Of a stretch of 64,000 nt of DNA, positions 9,168 to 19,783 are shown piece after piece. Position 1 is the stretch's first letter; each line of letters opens with the position of its first letter. The position numbers were made by a program, and so were the translations under genes. The notes under the pieces are model-generated. The model saw nothing but the letters and a program-made list of their open reading frames with translations. It was not told where the DNA came from and searched no databases. Source of the DNA: Methanobrevibacter wolinii SH (GTDB lineage Archaea; Methanobacteriota; Methanobacteria; Methanobacteriales; Methanobacteriaceae); assembly GCF_000621965.1 (NCBI RefSeq), contig NZ_KK211376.1, forward strand, positions 115,051 through 179,050. The letters are read 5' to 3'.

Positions 9168-9464
9168 AAATTGCCTCCAGTTAATAAAAACTTTTCCTAT
9201 ATTTTTTAAATTAAATATTTTAATAAACAAATAAAATTACTTTAAAATCTTATTAAAAATTTTTTAAATTAAATATTTTAATAAATCAATAGAAATTACT
9301 TTAAAAAATCTAAAATTAATAAAGTTTATAAATAATTAATATATATTTTCCATTCTTTAGTATTAATAATTAACTATTAATATACTTAAATTTAATAAAA
9401 AGAGCTAAAATAAATTCAATTTTTAATTAATTTCATGAAAAAAGAATGATTTTAATTAAGAAAT

Positions 9465-10814
9465 TTAATCAAAATCATTGAAAACTTGAGCTTGTGCATT
9501 TCTTAATATATGAACATTACTACCTATTCTATATCCTTCTTCTTCTGCAAGTTGACCATATGCAACTAACATATTAAGATCACCGTGAGCTGGAATAATA
9601 TGACTAGGTTTAAGCATTCTTAAGAATTCCCTATGATCTTCTCTTCCAGCATGTCCAGATACATGTGCATTAGCATAGATTCTTGCACCAGATGCTTTAA
9701 GTTTTGCTTCCATAATATGTCTATTTGCAGCATTAGTTGGATTTGGAATAATAGGAGCTGAAATAATAATATTATCTCCTTTTTTAACAGTAAATGGTGT
9801 TTTACCACTTGCAATCCTTGGAAGTAAAGCATCAGGTTCTCCTTGATGACCAGTAGTAACAAGTAAATATTTAGAACGATTTTTATTTGCTTTCATTAAA
9901 GCTCTATTAACAGCTTTTGGTGAACCATGTACAGAAGCATTTTTAGGTAATTTTAATATTCCTAATTTTTCTGCAATTCCTAAAAATCTTTCCATAGATC
10001 TTCCAAGGAATAAAATTTCCCTATCACTTTTTTTAGCAATATCTGCAATAGTTTGAATCCTTTCAATATGTGAAGAGAAAGTAGTTACAATCATACCTTT
10101 ATTTTCTTTTAAAGGTTCACGCATTAAATCTTCTAAAACAATACGAGGTACTCTTTCAGAATATGTTTTTACTTGATCATAATTAGCTGCATTTGTTGTT
10201 TCAACAATAAGTGCAAGTACTCCTTTTTTACCTAATTGTTTAAATCTTTCATAATCAGGTGGTGGAGATACTTTTTGATGATTATCAAATTTAAAATCAA
10301 GAGCATAAACAATTATTCCATCAGGAGTATGTAATACAGGTGTTACTGCCTGTGGAATACTGTGTGTTGTTTGAACAAATTCTAAAGTAATATCCTTAGA
10401 TAATTTTAATTTACTACCTGGATTTAAAATTCTTATTGGATTATTTACTTTAAATTTACGTTCTCCTTTAATTTGTTTTTTAACAAGAGCCATAGTATAT
10501 GGAGTACCTATAAGAGGTGCATCATATCTATGTGCTAATTTTGCAACAGCACCAATGTGATCAAGATGTCCATGAGAAAATACAATAGCTTTTACTTTAC
10601 CATCTACCTCTTTCATTAAGGTATCATCAGGAATTACTCCTCTTTCAATTAAATCTAAACTATGCATTCTGTCAATATCAGTATCTTCATGTATGTTAAT
10701 CCTATCTAAATGGATTCCCATATCAAAAATAATAACATCTTCATTAACTTTTACAGCAGTCATGTTTTTACCAACTTCTTCATAACCGCCAATTGCTATT
10801 ATTTCAACAGTCAA
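9465..10814 (-). CDS. rnj: Archaeal RNase J (beta-CASP metallo-beta-lactamase ribonuclease)
   Basis: 449 residues. A metallo-beta-lactamase/beta-CASP nuclease of the RNase J group, which in archaea acts as a 5'-3' exoribonuclease in RNA decay. Metal-binding motif [15 protein letters not shown] is near residue 75, with TTHSIPQAV, the beta-CASP domain, and the late histidine region [12 protein letters not shown]...PAHGDLNM. The frame extends to an ATG at 10859 inside fni, but a TTG at 10814 is preceded at six bases by GGAGGA and starts the protein as (M)[16 protein letters not shown], the natural beginning of the fold. It overlaps the fni stop by 11 bp, suggesting translational coupling to lipid-precursor genes. 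Confidence 0.92.
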   Translation of the reverse strand: MTVEIIAIGGYEEVGKNMTAVKVNEDVIIFDMGIHLDRINIHEDTDIDRMHSLDLIERGVIPDDTLMKEVDGKVKAIVFSHGHLDHIGAVAKLAHRYDAPLIGTPYTMALVKKQIKGERKFKVNNPIRILNPGSKLKLSKDITLEFVQTTHSIPQAVTPVLHTPDGIIVYALDFKFDNHQKVSPPPDYERFKQLGKKGVLALIVETTNAANYDQVKTYSERVPRIVLEDLMREPLKENKGMIVTTFSSHIERIQTIADIAKKSDREILFLGRSMERFLGIAEKLGILKLPKNASVHGSPKAVNRALMKANKNRSKYLLVTTGHQGEPDALLPRIASGKTPFTVKKGDNIIISAPIIPNPTNAANRHIMEAKLKASGARIYANAHVSGHAGREDHREFLRMLKPSHIIPAHGDLNMLVAYGQLAEEEGYRIGSNVHILRNAQAQVFNDFD

Positions 10815-11865
10815 ATTTTGTCCTCCTACTAAATCGTTTAGTGTTAAATCCCCTTTCATTAAGCCATGTATTAGTATCTCCTTTAATTACAATATCCACA
10901 TTTTTAAGTTCTTCAATATTTTGTGCACCAACTAAAAACATAGCTAATTTTAAAGATTCATTAAACTTATTAACATAATCAATAATACTTTTGTGCCCAA
11001 TAAATGCTCTTTTTAAGAAAGGTAAAGCCATACCAACAGCATCTGCTCCAAGAGCAATAGCTTTTGCTGCTTCCAAACCAGAACGTATACCTCCAGAAGA
11101 AATAACTGGAATGTTTACAGAAGAACAAACTTCTACAGTACTTACTGCAGTAGGAATTCCCCAATCCCAAAATTCTTCACCAAGATATTTATCTTCATTA
11201 CGATAAGTTTCAACAGCAGCCCAACTAGTTCCTCCAGAACCTTGAATATCAATAAAATCAACACCTGCTTTTTGAAGTTTAATAGCATCATTAGCAGATA
11301 TACCTGCACCAGTTTCTTTAACTAAAACAGGTACATCAACTAAATCAGATATCTCAGAAATAGATTCCATATATCCAGTAGCATCAACATCCCCTTTAGG
11401 TTGAATAGCTTCTTGAAGAGGATTTAAATGAATAGCTAGAATATCTGCATCAAACATTTCAACTGCTTTTTCAGCATACTTCATTTGAGGAGCACCAATA
11501 TTACCTAAAAGTAATGCATTAGGAGCATATTTTCTTGCTACAGTATAAGTAGAATTAAGTTCAGGATTTTCAACAGCAGCTCTTTGACTACCAAGTCCTA
11601 AAGCAATATTCATTTCTTCAGCTGCAATAGCCAATTCTTTATTAATTTCTTCAGATTTTGGATGACCTCCAGTTATAGCAGAAATAAATAAAGGTGAATC
11701 TAATTTTTTACCAAAAGCAGTAGTAGAAATATCAATATTTGCCATATCTACTTCTGGAAGGGCTCTATGAATTAATTCAATATCCTCAAATCCTGTAGTC
11801 CTTTTATAATTAACATCATAATCCCTACAAATTAAAAGATGTTGTAATTTTCTATCCTGAATCAT
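10804..11865 (-). CDS. fni: Isopentenyl-diphosphate delta-isomerase, type 2 (FMN-dependent)
   Basis: 353 residues. It interconverts IPP and DMAPP, using FMN and NADPH. Family features are [54 protein letters not shown], the FMN phosphate-binding loop region [27 protein letters not shown], and the STSWAAVE-like segment GGTSWAAVE. The AGAGGA a few bases upstream of ATG 11865 supports the start. It sits between the kinases that make IPP and the prenyl synthase that uses IPP and DMAPP, with rnj overlapping its 3' end. Confidence 0.97.
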   Translation of the reverse strand: MIQDRKLQHLLICRDYDVNYKRTTGFEDIELIHRALPEVDMANIDISTTAFGKKLDSPLFISAITGGHPKSEEINKELAIAAEEMNIALGLGSQRAAVENPELNSTYTVARKYAPNALLLGNIGAPQMKYAEKAVEMFDADILAIHLNPLQEAIQPKGDVDATGYMESISEISDLVDVPVLVKETGAGISANDAIKLQKAGVDFIDIQGSGGTSWAAVETYRNEDKYLGEEFWDWGIPTAVSTVEVCSSVNIPVISSGGIRSGLEAAKAIALGADAVGMALPFLKRAFIGHKSIIDYVNKFNESLKLAMFLVGAQNIEELKNVDIVIKGDTNTWLNERGFNTKRFSRRTKFDC

Positions 11866-12519
11866 TATTTTCCTCTAAAATAGCATATTGGTTAAAATTA
11901 TTATTAATCAAATAAATAAGGGTGTTAATATTATTAAAAACTATAATTGTTAAAAATAGAATATAAAACAATAATTCATTAAAAAAAATCTAATTAAATT
12001 AAAATTTAAAATAGAAAGTTTTTACAATAGATTTTAATTAAATATTAATCCTTATATAAACATGAAAAGGTTATAATTTACTTTCAACTTAATTTAATAA
12101 ATAAGATATCTAAAACTTCCTCCACATATTTTAAAAATAAATTTTCCTTAAATAACACTACCTATAATATATTATTAAAATCTGTTTCCATAAGTTAAAA
12201 TTTAATTATTTTAACTAAAAATCCCTTAAATCATTTTATAATTAAATTAAACTTAATTTATGAAATTAAATAAATTTCAATATTAATTATCAAAAATTAA
12301 AAATTGATAATTTTTTATTAAATTAAGTAAAAAAGTAATATAAAAATTATAACTACTATAATTATATTTTTTATCATATTTAATGCTAATGACTATTTTA
12401 TATATAATTTTATAAAATCTAAAATTTTTTAAAAATAGATAAAAACTAAAAAATTAAAAATATATAATCCCATAAAATCTAAAATTTTTTAAAAATAGAT
12501 AAAAGCAAAAAAAATTAAA
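11866..12519. other. Intergenic region in the mevalonate cluster
   Basis: 654 bp between the IPK stop and the fni start. It should hold the terminator of the mvk-ipk unit and a promoter for fni-rnj-idsA. A direct repeat lies at its right-hand end. No open frame of interest is seen. Confidence 0.5.
12412..12504. repeat. Two copies of a 33-bp repeat, 60 bp apart
   Basis: ATAAAATCTAAAATTTTTTA continuing to AAAAATAGATAAAA occurs at 12412-12444 and again at 12472-12504 without change. It lies immediately downstream of ipk and may be involved in 3' end formation. Confidence 0.8.
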
Positions 12520-13329
12520 TTATTTTTTAGAAATTTTAGTTCCTTTAACTATTTTACTTTGTAAAGATTTAGAAATTATCTCAGGTTTATTTGCATTAAT
12601 AATTTCTGAATCAACACCATTATCTGCAAGAGTTAAAAGTTCTTTAACCTTACCAATCATACCACCAGTAACATCTACATTAGTAGTAGATTCCATTTGA
12701 GTAATATCATCTAAAGAACTAAGTTTTTCAATTAATTTAGCATCTTTGTGAATTTTAGGGTTTTTATTATAAACTCCATCTACATCAGTACCTAAAACAA
12801 CTCTATCCGGATTTAAAAAACTTGCAATATATTCAATTATTTGATCTCCAGAAAGAATAGACATATTAAGTTTATCATCAAGAACAATATCACCATATAA
12901 TACTGGAACATATCCTTCATTTAAATAATTTTTAATCATTTCTAAATCAAAGTTATTTATTCTTTTATTAGATGCCTTAATAACTGCAGATGTTTGTATA
13001 GGAATAGCTGGAATACCATGTTTTAATAAAGATTCACATACATATAAATCTAATTTTTTCATTGAAAGAACAATTTCAGAAAATCCTTTTCTTTTTAATG
13101 GATATTCTTCTTTATTAAAAGGTTCTCCAATTTTATATTTTTTAGCAGGTGGATGACCAAAAGATCCAGCACCATGAACAATAATTAATCCATCAGCAAT
13201 ATCTAAACTTTTATTATTAAAAGCATTAGCAATCTCACTAGATATTCTATCTAAATTATCATAATTTACTTTAGGTTCTATTGAATTTTTATCAGTAATT
13301 ATACTTCCACCAATTTTAAGAATTATCAC
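12520..13329 (-). CDS. ipk: Isopentenyl phosphate kinase
   Basis: 269 residues. An amino acid kinase fold protein that phosphorylates isopentenyl phosphate to IPP, the last kinase of the archaeal mevalonate route. Motifs are ILKIGGSIITDK at the N-terminus (glycine loop), VHGAGSFGHPPAKKY (the histidine typical of IPK), LGTDVDGVYNKNP and DVTGGMIGKVKELL. The frame runs to an ATG at 13350, but the GTG at 13329 is preceded by AGGTGAT and begins the protein one residue before IILKIGG. I choose GTG. The ribosome binding site overlaps the mvk stop codon (TGA inside AGGTGA), a coupled arrangement. Confidence 0.93.
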   Translation of the reverse strand: MIILKIGGSIITDKNSIEPKVNYDNLDRISSEIANAFNNKSLDIADGLIIVHGAGSFGHPPAKKYKIGEPFNKEEYPLKRKGFSEIVLSMKKLDLYVCESLLKHGIPAIPIQTSAVIKASNKRINNFDLEMIKNYLNEGYVPVLYGDIVLDDKLNMSILSGDQIIEYIASFLNPDRVVLGTDVDGVYNKNPKIHKDAKLIEKLSSLDDITQMESTTNVDVTGGMIGKVKELLTLADNGVDSEIINANKPEIISKSLQSKIVKGTKISKK

Positions 13330-13333
13330 ATAA

Positions 13334-14575
13334 TCACCTGGAATAATCAATTTTATTATTAATTGTTTTAAAAGCTTTTTTCTTGAAGACTACCTTATTA
13401 TCTTCAATTTTAATACCATCAGAACTTTGAGATTTATTACTTTTTTGTTTAGATTTAGAATTATTTACTGATTTTTTATTATATGATAAATTTTTTTTAT
13501 TATTTGTTAATTTAATTTTATTATTTGATTTTTTGTTATAATATTTGTTTTTATTTCTCCTATTATTTTTTCTTTGATTATTATTTACTCTTTTATGTCT
13601 ATGATTACCATTTCCATGAATAACTTTAGAACTTACACCTTTTCTTGAGAATCTAAGTTTAAATGAAGAATCATAAGTACTAATAGCTTTAGATACAGCA
13701 TTATCATTATTTGGACATAATGCAATTATACTTCCTCCACCACCAGCACCAGTAATTTTAGAACCAATAGCTCCAGCACTTCTTGCAATATAAACCATAC
13801 GAGATAACTCTTTAGTATTTACTCCAATTGAATCAAGAAGCCCATGATTAATATTCATTAATGTTCCAACTTTATTAACATCTCCCACTTCAATAGCATG
13901 TTTAGCTTCATCAGTTAACTCACCCATAGATTTAATAATAGGATTTACAATTTTTGGATATTTTTGTTTTAATTTTTTAACATTAGCCACCATTTTACCA
14001 GTACTTCCATATTTAGAAGTTACTCCAACTACAAATGGTGAATTAAAACCTGTCCTAATCTTTTGTAATTGTTTTTTACGATTTAAATAAATTAAACCAC
14101 CATAAGTTGAAACTAAAGTATCAAGAGGACTTGCTTCACCTTGTACTAAAAATTCTACTTGATGAGCCTTTTCTGCAAGTGTTCTTTTATTAAAATGAAT
14201 ATTATGATAACGATACAATGCTGCAAGTGTAGCAACAGTAACAGCTGCAGATGACCCTAAACCAGAACCTATTGGAATATCAATTGATAAGTCAATATTA
14301 ATAGGACTATGATCATGAGCCATATATAATGCCTCTAAAATATACCTAATAATACCAGGTTTACCTTTTTTTAAAGAATACTTTTTATTTTTAGTATCAA
14401 GTTCAGCTTCAAAACCTAAATCTTTAGATTTTAACATTGTTTTATTATTTTTACTAGTTTCAATACGAATTGTTGCTCTTTTGTTTACAGCAGCAGCAAT
14501 AGCTGGTTCACTATAAACTACAGAATGTTCTCCAAATAATATTGTTTTACCTGGAGCTGATGCAATAACTTCCAT
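13334..14575 (-). CDS. mvk: Mevalonate kinase with an unusual Asn/Lys-rich C-terminal tail
   Basis: 413 residues, of which 1-321 are a complete GHMP kinase: PGKTILFGEHSVVYSEPAIA, the ATP loop IPIGSGLGSSAAVTVATLAA, the DTLVSTYGG catalytic region and motif III KITGAGGGGSIIAL. It phosphorylates mevalonate to 5-phosphomevalonate. Known archaeal enzymes are about 300-330 residues, so the last 92 residues (322-413) are extra. They are dominated by Asn, Lys, Arg and Ser (NGNHRHKRVNNNQRKNN and on), strongly basic, with a short more ordered end (DNKVVFKKKAF). The tail is in frame with no stop and codon use does not change. A nucleic-acid or membrane-surface contact is possible but only inferred. Confidence 0.94.
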   Translation of the reverse strand: MEVIASAPGKTILFGEHSVVYSEPAIAAAVNKRATIRIETSKNNKTMLKSKDLGFEAELDTKNKKYSLKKGKPGIIRYILEALYMAHDHSPINIDLSIDIPIGSGLGSSAAVTVATLAALYRYHNIHFNKRTLAEKAHQVEFLVQGEASPLDTLVSTYGGLIYLNRKKQLQKIRTGFNSPFVVGVTSKYGSTGKMVANVKKLKQKYPKIVNPIIKSMGELTDEAKHAIEVGDVNKVGTLMNINHGLLDSIGVNTKELSRMVYIARSAGAIGSKITGAGGGGSIIALCPNNDNAVSKAISTYDSSFKLRFSRKGVSSKVIHGNGNHRHKRVNNNQRKNNRRNKNKYYNKKSNNKIKLTNNKKNLSYNKKSVNNSKSKQKSNKSQSSDGIKIEDNKVVFKKKAFKTINNKIDYSR

Positions 14576-15298
14576 TATTATCCCTTACAATAATTTTTTT
14601 AAATAAATTTATTAGCAAAAAATAATTGTTAAAAATAGTTTTTTAAATAAATATAAAATTTTCACTTTATTATTTAAATAATGTTTAAAAGAGAAATAAA
14701 ATCTACTACCTTACAATAAAAGCATAAGACAATAAATAATTTATCTTTTTACTAAATTAACATAAAATAAAGTTAAAACATTATATTAAAAACATTAGAA
14801 ATTACTTAAATATTATTAAAACTTAAACAAAATGTTTCTTGTATTGTTTAAGATTTATTATCATATTAATAATTAAATATTTTAAAAATTATCCACTAAA
14901 TCATAGATTAAAAGATAATTTATTAAATTAAATATTAATTCTAAATTAAATAATTAAAATTTAATTAATTACTCCCATTAACAATTATTATATCAATAAT
15001 ATAAGTTTAAGAAAATACTTAGCCTATTTATTATACTAAATTATTGATAACTAATATCCGTATGTAAGATAAGTATAAAATTTAAATAAATTTATAGATT
15101 TAAAATACTTAAATTACTGAAAAATAAGTTATTAAAAATTATATTAAATAAAAATTTATTATTTAATAATATGATATAAAAATCATAAAATAACTCAATC
15201 ACTAATACTTTGTTTTTTATAAAATTTAAACTATATTATTTAAATAATAAAAGATAAAATTTTTAAATTAATAAATAATTTTTACATAAATTAAAAAA
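14576..15298. other. Long AT-rich spacer with nothing recognisable
   Basis: 723 bp between MEMO1 and mvk, both minus strand. It must hold a terminator and the mvk promoter. I see no open frame, tRNA, clear hairpin or copy of the dispersed element. Confidence 0.5.
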
Positions 15299-16144
15299 TT
15301 ACTCTTTTTTAAATACAGAAGATGCATAACCAACTACAGAACTATAATCTCCAGAAACATCACCACTAGTTTTATGTGATAAAATTTCACAAGATTTAAC
15401 ACCTAAATTTAATGAATAGATAATATCTGCAGCAACAGTTCCATAACCACACATACTTATATCATATTCATATACATCTTTTATTAATTTTTCATAATCC
15501 ATTTTACTAATATCATTTAAAACAATATTATCTTTATTTATTGTAGCACTTTGACTAAGAAAGTGTGATAAATCAGTACTTGAAATTAAAGAAAATGAAT
15601 TTGAAACTTCTTGGCTTGTAAGTTTAATTGCATTTGCAATATCAATTGATGTTTGAAGATTTTGTCTTCCAATACAAATAGGTACAATCTTAAAATCAGA
15701 AGAAAAATATTGTAAAAATGGAAGTTCTACTTCAATACTATGTTCCCTTAAATGTGCATTAGTATCAGATTTTGCATATTTTGAGTTTTTAATAAATTTC
15801 TTTGCAAACTCATTATCTACTTCAATATTACCAAGAGGTGTTTCCCAAATTCCTTCCTCAAATACAGAAATATCATAACCAAATCCAGTATGATTAGGAC
15901 ATAATATTACAAATGTATCTGGAAAACCACCTTCTACAAGTTGATAATAAGCATATGATGCAACATATCCAGAATAAATATATCCTGCATGAGGAACCAT
16001 TATACCAGTAATATTTCCATTAAAACTTTTATTTAATTTAGGAAGTTTACCTATACCCATATTAAAACTATACTCAATAATTTTTTCTAAATCATTTTGA
16101 TTATTTGGATAAAATGATCCTGCAACTGCTGGTTTTCTTAACAT
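15299..16144 (-). CDS. MEMO1 family protein (AmmeMemoRadiSam system protein B type)
   Basis: 281 residues. It matches the MEMO1 family throughout: LRKPAVAGSFYPNNQNDLEKII at the start, VPHAGYIYSGYVASYAYYQL, CPNHTGFGYDISVF, LREHSIEVELPFLQYF, and SSTDLSHFLSQ. The conserved histidines and cysteine-region residues form a metal site resembling class III extradiol dioxygenases. Its substrate in archaea is unknown; it is often linked to an AMMECR1 protein and a radical SAM protein, neither of which adjoins it here. It lies downstream of uS2 on the same strand. Confidence 0.93.
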   Translation of the reverse strand: MLRKPAVAGSFYPNNQNDLEKIIEYSFNMGIGKLPKLNKSFNGNITGIMVPHAGYIYSGYVASYAYYQLVEGGFPDTFVILCPNHTGFGYDISVFEEGIWETPLGNIEVDNEFAKKFIKNSKYAKSDTNAHLREHSIEVELPFLQYFSSDFKIVPICIGRQNLQTSIDIANAIKLTSQEVSNSFSLISSTDLSHFLSQSATINKDNIVLNDISKMDYEKLIKDVYEYDISMCGYGTVAADIIYSLNLGVKSCEILSHKTSGDVSGDYSSVVGYASSVFKKE

Positions 16145-16414
16145 AGTATTTCCTCAATAATTTTTTTAAAATATAATTTTAAAACTAATTATTTAATATA
16201 TTAATTTAAAAAGTATTTTAATTTTTATATTATTAAAATTATAAGACTTTAATAAATCCATGTTTAAAAAAAATAAAGAAACTTAAAAAAAGTTTAAACT
16301 AAAAATTAGAAATATTTAAAGAAAGTAAAAAATAGTAAAAACATTAAAATTCAATAAAAATAAAGAAACTTAAAAAACAAGAAAACTAAAATAAATAAAA
16401 AAAAGTTAAAAAAA

Positions 16415-17017
16415 TTATTTTCTAACTTTTAATTCAAAGTCAGATGGTTCTAAGTCTAAATCACCATCTTCAGGTATAGTACCTTTTTCTCTTAAAATTT
16501 GTCTTGCAAGTAACCAGTAAACTAAAGCAATAGCTTTTTTACCTTTATTGTTAACAGGAACACAAATATCAATATAACTGAGTAAGTTTTCAGTATCACA
16601 TAAACCTACTACAGGGATTCCATTTTGTTTAGCTTCTAAAATAGCTTGACTATCAGATCTTGGATCAGTTACAACAATAACTTTAGGTTCCATGAATTTA
16701 GCATATTCTGGGTTAGTTAAGGTTCCAGGAATAAATCTTCCAGGAATAGTATTACAACCAATAACTTCTCCAAATTTTTTAACAGGAGCTTGACCATATA
16801 ATCTAGTAGATACTACTAAAATATCTTGTGGATCATATTTTGCTAAGAATTTAGCTGTTTTTTGAATTCTTTCATCAGTTTTTCTAATATCTAAAACATG
16901 TAAACCATCGGATCTTACACGGAAAATATATTTTTCCATATCACTAGTTTTTTGTTGAGTTCCAATGTGTAAACCTGCTGCTAAATAACTATCTAATTGT
17001 ATTAAAAGTTCTGACAC
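16415..17017 (-). CDS. rps2: Small-subunit ribosomal protein uS2
   Basis: 200 residues, the usual size for archaeal uS2. Diagnostic segments are [58 protein letters not shown] and [13 protein letters not shown]. It binds at the head-body junction of the 30S subunit. A GGTGAT lies upstream of ATG 17017. It is the promoter-distal end of the enolase/ferredoxin group. Confidence 0.98.
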   Translation of the reverse strand: MSELLIQLDSYLAAGLHIGTQQKTSDMEKYIFRVRSDGLHVLDIRKTDERIQKTAKFLAKYDPQDILVVSTRLYGQAPVKKFGEVIGCNTIPGRFIPGTLTNPEYAKFMEPKVIVVTDPRSDSQAILEAKQNGIPVVGLCDTENLLSYIDICVPVNNKGKKAIALVYWLLARQILREKGTIPEDGDLDLEPSDFELKVRK

Positions 17018-17047
17018 TTTATCACCTTATTATAATATTATATAAAT

Positions 17048-17248
17048 TTAATAATAGTCGTCATCATAAACGACAATAGCTTCTTCTGGACAAATATCCA
17101 TACATACTTCACATAAGCTACATTCTTCAGGATTAATAAATTTTACTTTATCATCATCAAATACCAATATCTCCATTGGACAAATATCAACACATTCACC
17201 ACAATCAAGACCTTGACATTTATCATAATCAATACTTATAAGTATAAT
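17048..17248 (-). CDS. Two-cluster [4Fe-4S] ferredoxin with no standard start codon
   Basis: 66 residues if translation begins at ATT 17246-17248. Two ferredoxin motifs are clear: KCQGLDCGECVDICP (first spacing widened to C-x4-C) and CSLCEVCMDICP, with a short acidic end. It should be a soluble electron carrier. Reading back from the first cysteine to an in-frame TAA there is no ATG, GTG or TTG; a TAGGGG lies five bases before the ATT, suggesting initiation there. A sequencing error is the main alternative. It lies between eno and rps2, same strand. Confidence 0.8.
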   Translation of the reverse strand: MILISIDYDKCQGLDCGECVDICPMEILVFDDDKVKFINPEECSLCEVCMDICPEEAIVVYDDDYY

Positions 17249-17324
17249 CTTAACCCCTACTATAAATTTTTAATAAATAGAATTTAATAGATAAATCCCA
17301 TAAATCTTATATTAATTTTGATAG

Positions 17325-18572
17325 CTAATCAAAACTTGCCATTTTAGGATTAGCCAATTCTTCTTCGATACGAATAAGTTCATTTAATTTTGCTATCCTT
17401 TCACCACTAACAGCTCCTGTTTTAATAATAGGAGCTCCAAATGCTACAGCTAAATGAGCAATAGTTTCATCAGTAGTTTCACCAGATCTATGAGAAACAA
17501 CAGGAATAACATTATTTTCTTTTGCTAATTTAACAGTTGCATAGGCGTCAGATAAAGAACCAACTTGGTTAGGCTTAATGATAATTGCATTTGCTGCATT
17601 TTGTTTAATACCTTTTGATAAATAATTTTTATTTGTAACAAATAAATCATCACCACAAACAAGACATTTATCAGAAACTTCTGATGTAAGTTGACTAAAA
17701 CCATCAAAGTCATTCTCATCAAATGGATCTTCTACATAGAACATTCCATAAGTATCAATAATATCTTTAACATATTCAACTTGTTCGCCAGTATCTCTTT
17801 GAATGCCATCTTGTTTATAGACATATTTACCTTTATCAGCATCCCAAAATTCAGATGATGCAAAATCAATAGAAGGTTTGATTTCAAATCCAAGTTCATC
17901 ACTTACTTCTTCACAAGCTTGTGATTGAATATCTAATGCTACATCATTTTTAACATTAGGAATCCATCCACCTTCATCACCTTTACCACCAGTAAAATTA
18001 GGATCTTTACTTGAAATTAATTCTTTTAGTTTTTTGTGAATTGATACATTAGCGAATATTGCTTCACTAATATTACTTGCTCCAATAGGAATAACTAAAA
18101 ATTCCTGAATATCTGGAGCATTAGCACCTGCATGAGCACCACCATTCATCATATTTCCAAGAGGGAATGGAATTTCATTAACCATATTTCCACCAAGGAA
18201 TTTAAATAAAGGCATACTATATGATGCAGCAGCTGCTTTTGCTGCAGCCATTGATACTGCAACGGATGTGTTACCACCAATAGCAGACATATTGTCTGTT
18301 CCATCAAGTTCTTTTAAAACTAAATCAATATCATTTAAATATTCTGCATCCATTCCAATGAGTTCTGAAGAAATAACATCTTCAACTTCACTAATTACCT
18401 CATCAACTCCCCCTTCAGGGTAGGATGCAACTTCTTTAGATCCTGTACTAGCACCACTAGGAGCAGAAGCTCTACCAAAACCGTTCCAAGTTATAATATC
18501 AACTTCAACAGTTGGATTTCCTCTACTATCTAAGATTTTCCTAACACGGACATCTTCAATAACACTATCCAA
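17325..18572 (-). CDS. eno: Enolase
   Basis: 415 residues. It interconverts 2-phosphoglycerate and phosphoenolpyruvate, serving gluconeogenesis in a methanogen. It shows [42 protein letters not shown], the metal ligand region [14 protein letters not shown], catalytic lysine segment [14 protein letters not shown], and [20 protein letters not shown]. Translation starts at TTG 18572, preceded at five bases by GGGGTG; no better ATG fits the family's N-terminus. It is embedded between ribosomal and RNA polymerase genes, a conserved methanogen arrangement. Confidence 0.98.
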   Translation of the reverse strand: MDSVIEDVRVRKILDSRGNPTVEVDIITWNGFGRASAPSGASTGSKEVASYPEGGVDEVISEVEDVISSELIGMDAEYLNDIDLVLKELDGTDNMSAIGGNTSVAVSMAAAKAAAASYSMPLFKFLGGNMVNEIPFPLGNMMNGGAHAGANAPDIQEFLVIPIGASNISEAIFANVSIHKKLKELISSKDPNFTGGKGDEGGWIPNVKNDVALDIQSQACEEVSDELGFEIKPSIDFASSEFWDADKGKYVYKQDGIQRDTGEQVEYVKDIIDTYGMFYVEDPFDENDFDGFSQLTSEVSDKCLVCGDDLFVTNKNYLSKGIKQNAANAIIIKPNQVGSLSDAYATVKLAKENNVIPVVSHRSGETTDETIAHLAVAFGAPIIKTGAVSGERIAKLNELIRIEEELANPKMASFD

Positions 18573-18743
18573 AAAAACACCCCAAGTGCTTGTTCAATTT
18601 ATTACCCTAATATCTATAATGAGATTATTTATAAAAAATAATCATTAAAAAAAATAGTATTTTCTTTTATAGAATCTTATGATATTTTTTATTTATTTTT
18701 TTAAATATTTAAACGACCAAGCAGAGTTTAATAAATGAGAAAA

Positions 18744-18944
18744 TTAAAATTTTTCTTCCTCATCTTCCCTTACAACATTTAAAGGTAAAACACCTGCTTC
18801 TAATTCACTATAAGCTATATCAATAGGATCTAAAGAGCCAACTTTTTTAATTTCAACTAAAGGTCTAGCACCCATTGAAATTTGAATTGCTCTAGCTCCT
18901 AAAATTCTAGCTCTTTCGAATCTAGTTAAATCTTTTCTAGTCAT
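18744..18944 (-). CDS. rpoK: RNA polymerase subunit Rpo6 (RpoK)
   Basis: 66 residues, the size of archaeal Rpo6 (eukaryal Rpb6/bacterial omega counterpart), which stabilises the largest subunit. [27 protein letters not shown] is the family core and [13 protein letters not shown] closes it. AGGAG precedes ATG 18944. Confidence 0.97.
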   Translation of the reverse strand: MTRKDLTRFERARILGARAIQISMGARPLVEIKKVGSLDPIDIAYSELEAGVLPLNVVREDEEEKF

Positions 18945-19134
18945 TTTTTTATCTCCTAATTAATAGTCATAAAAATATGTCTATTAAATATAAAAGAATT
19001 GAAATAAAGATTTAATAAAAAATTTATCCCTACATTATAAAAATCTAATTAACAGGTTTTTATAAAAGGATTTAATAAAAAATCTTCTTTTAAATGAAAA
19101 TAAATAAACCTATTAAGGAATAGTAAATATTTAT

Positions 19135-19305
19135 TTATTCCCAAGTTTCAACATGAGAAATTAACATTCTTCTACAACAGTACCTAGTTAAACCAAGATC
19201 ATCTAAAATATCTTTAGAATCTTCACCATTTTCTAATCTACGTTTATACTCATCAAAGTAAGCAGATACTGGTTTTCCACAACTTATACAACGTATAGGA
19301 ATCAT
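19135..19305 (-). CDS. rpoN: RNA polymerase subunit Rpo10 (RpoN), zinc-binding
   Basis: 56 residues. It starts [20 protein letters not shown] and ends [19 protein letters not shown]. The CISCG and RYCCRRM motifs supply the four zinc-binding cysteines of Rpb10/Rpo10, an assembly subunit of archaeal RNA polymerase. Size and motif order match the family exactly. A GATGAT lies upstream of ATG 19305. It is co-directional with rpo6 and uS9. Confidence 0.96.
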   Translation of the reverse strand: MIPIRCISCGKPVSAYFDEYKRRLENGEDSKDILDDLGLTRYCCRRMLISHVETWE

Positions 19306-19361
19306 TTTAAATCATCATTTCCATTTTTTTATTTAAATAACAAAATAATAAAACAACTAAT

Positions 19362-19760
19362 TTACCTGTAACTTTTTTGTTTACGAGCTCTAGCTCCAGG
19401 ACCACCGAATTTTTTAGGTTCTGATCTTCTAGGATCACCTACAAGCATAGTCCTATCATAATGTATATATTTATCTTTTAAATCCATATCATTAGTATAT
19501 TGAACTAAACCTTTAGCAATTACCATACGAGCAGCTTCAGCTTGACCCATAACTCCTCCACCTCTAACTCTTACAGTAATATCAACATTATCGACGATAT
19601 CTCCTGCAATATCTAAAGGTTCTTCTAATTTTAATCTAGCAAGTTCAGGAGAGTAAAGTTCTAAAGGTTGTTTATTAATTCTTACTCTACCAGTACCTTC
19701 TTTAACGGTACCTCTTGCAATAGCAGTTTTACGTTTTCCACTAGTATGAACAACTTTCAT
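19362..19760 (-). CDS. rps9: Small-subunit ribosomal protein uS9
   Basis: 132 residues. It begins [22 protein letters not shown] and ends in the basic tail [14 protein letters not shown] that reaches the P-site tRNA. An ATG 15 bp further upstream (19775) is open, but the second ATG fits the conserved archaeal N-terminus and has GGGATG in front of it. It lies 23 bp after uL13. Confidence 0.97.
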   Translation of the reverse strand: MKVVHTSGKRKTAIARGTVKEGTGRVRINKQPLELYSPELARLKLEEPLDIAGDIVDNVDITVRVRGGGVMGQAEAARMVIAKGLVQYTNDMDLKDKYIHYDRTMLVGDPRRSEPKKFGGPGARARKQKSYR

Positions 19761-19783
19761 AAATACACATCCCATAAAACTAT

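Noticed and set aside
10793-10978. Plus-strand open frame opposite fni/rnj
   Set aside because: It is a mirror frame of well-conserved minus-strand genes with no ribosome binding site and no family resemblance.
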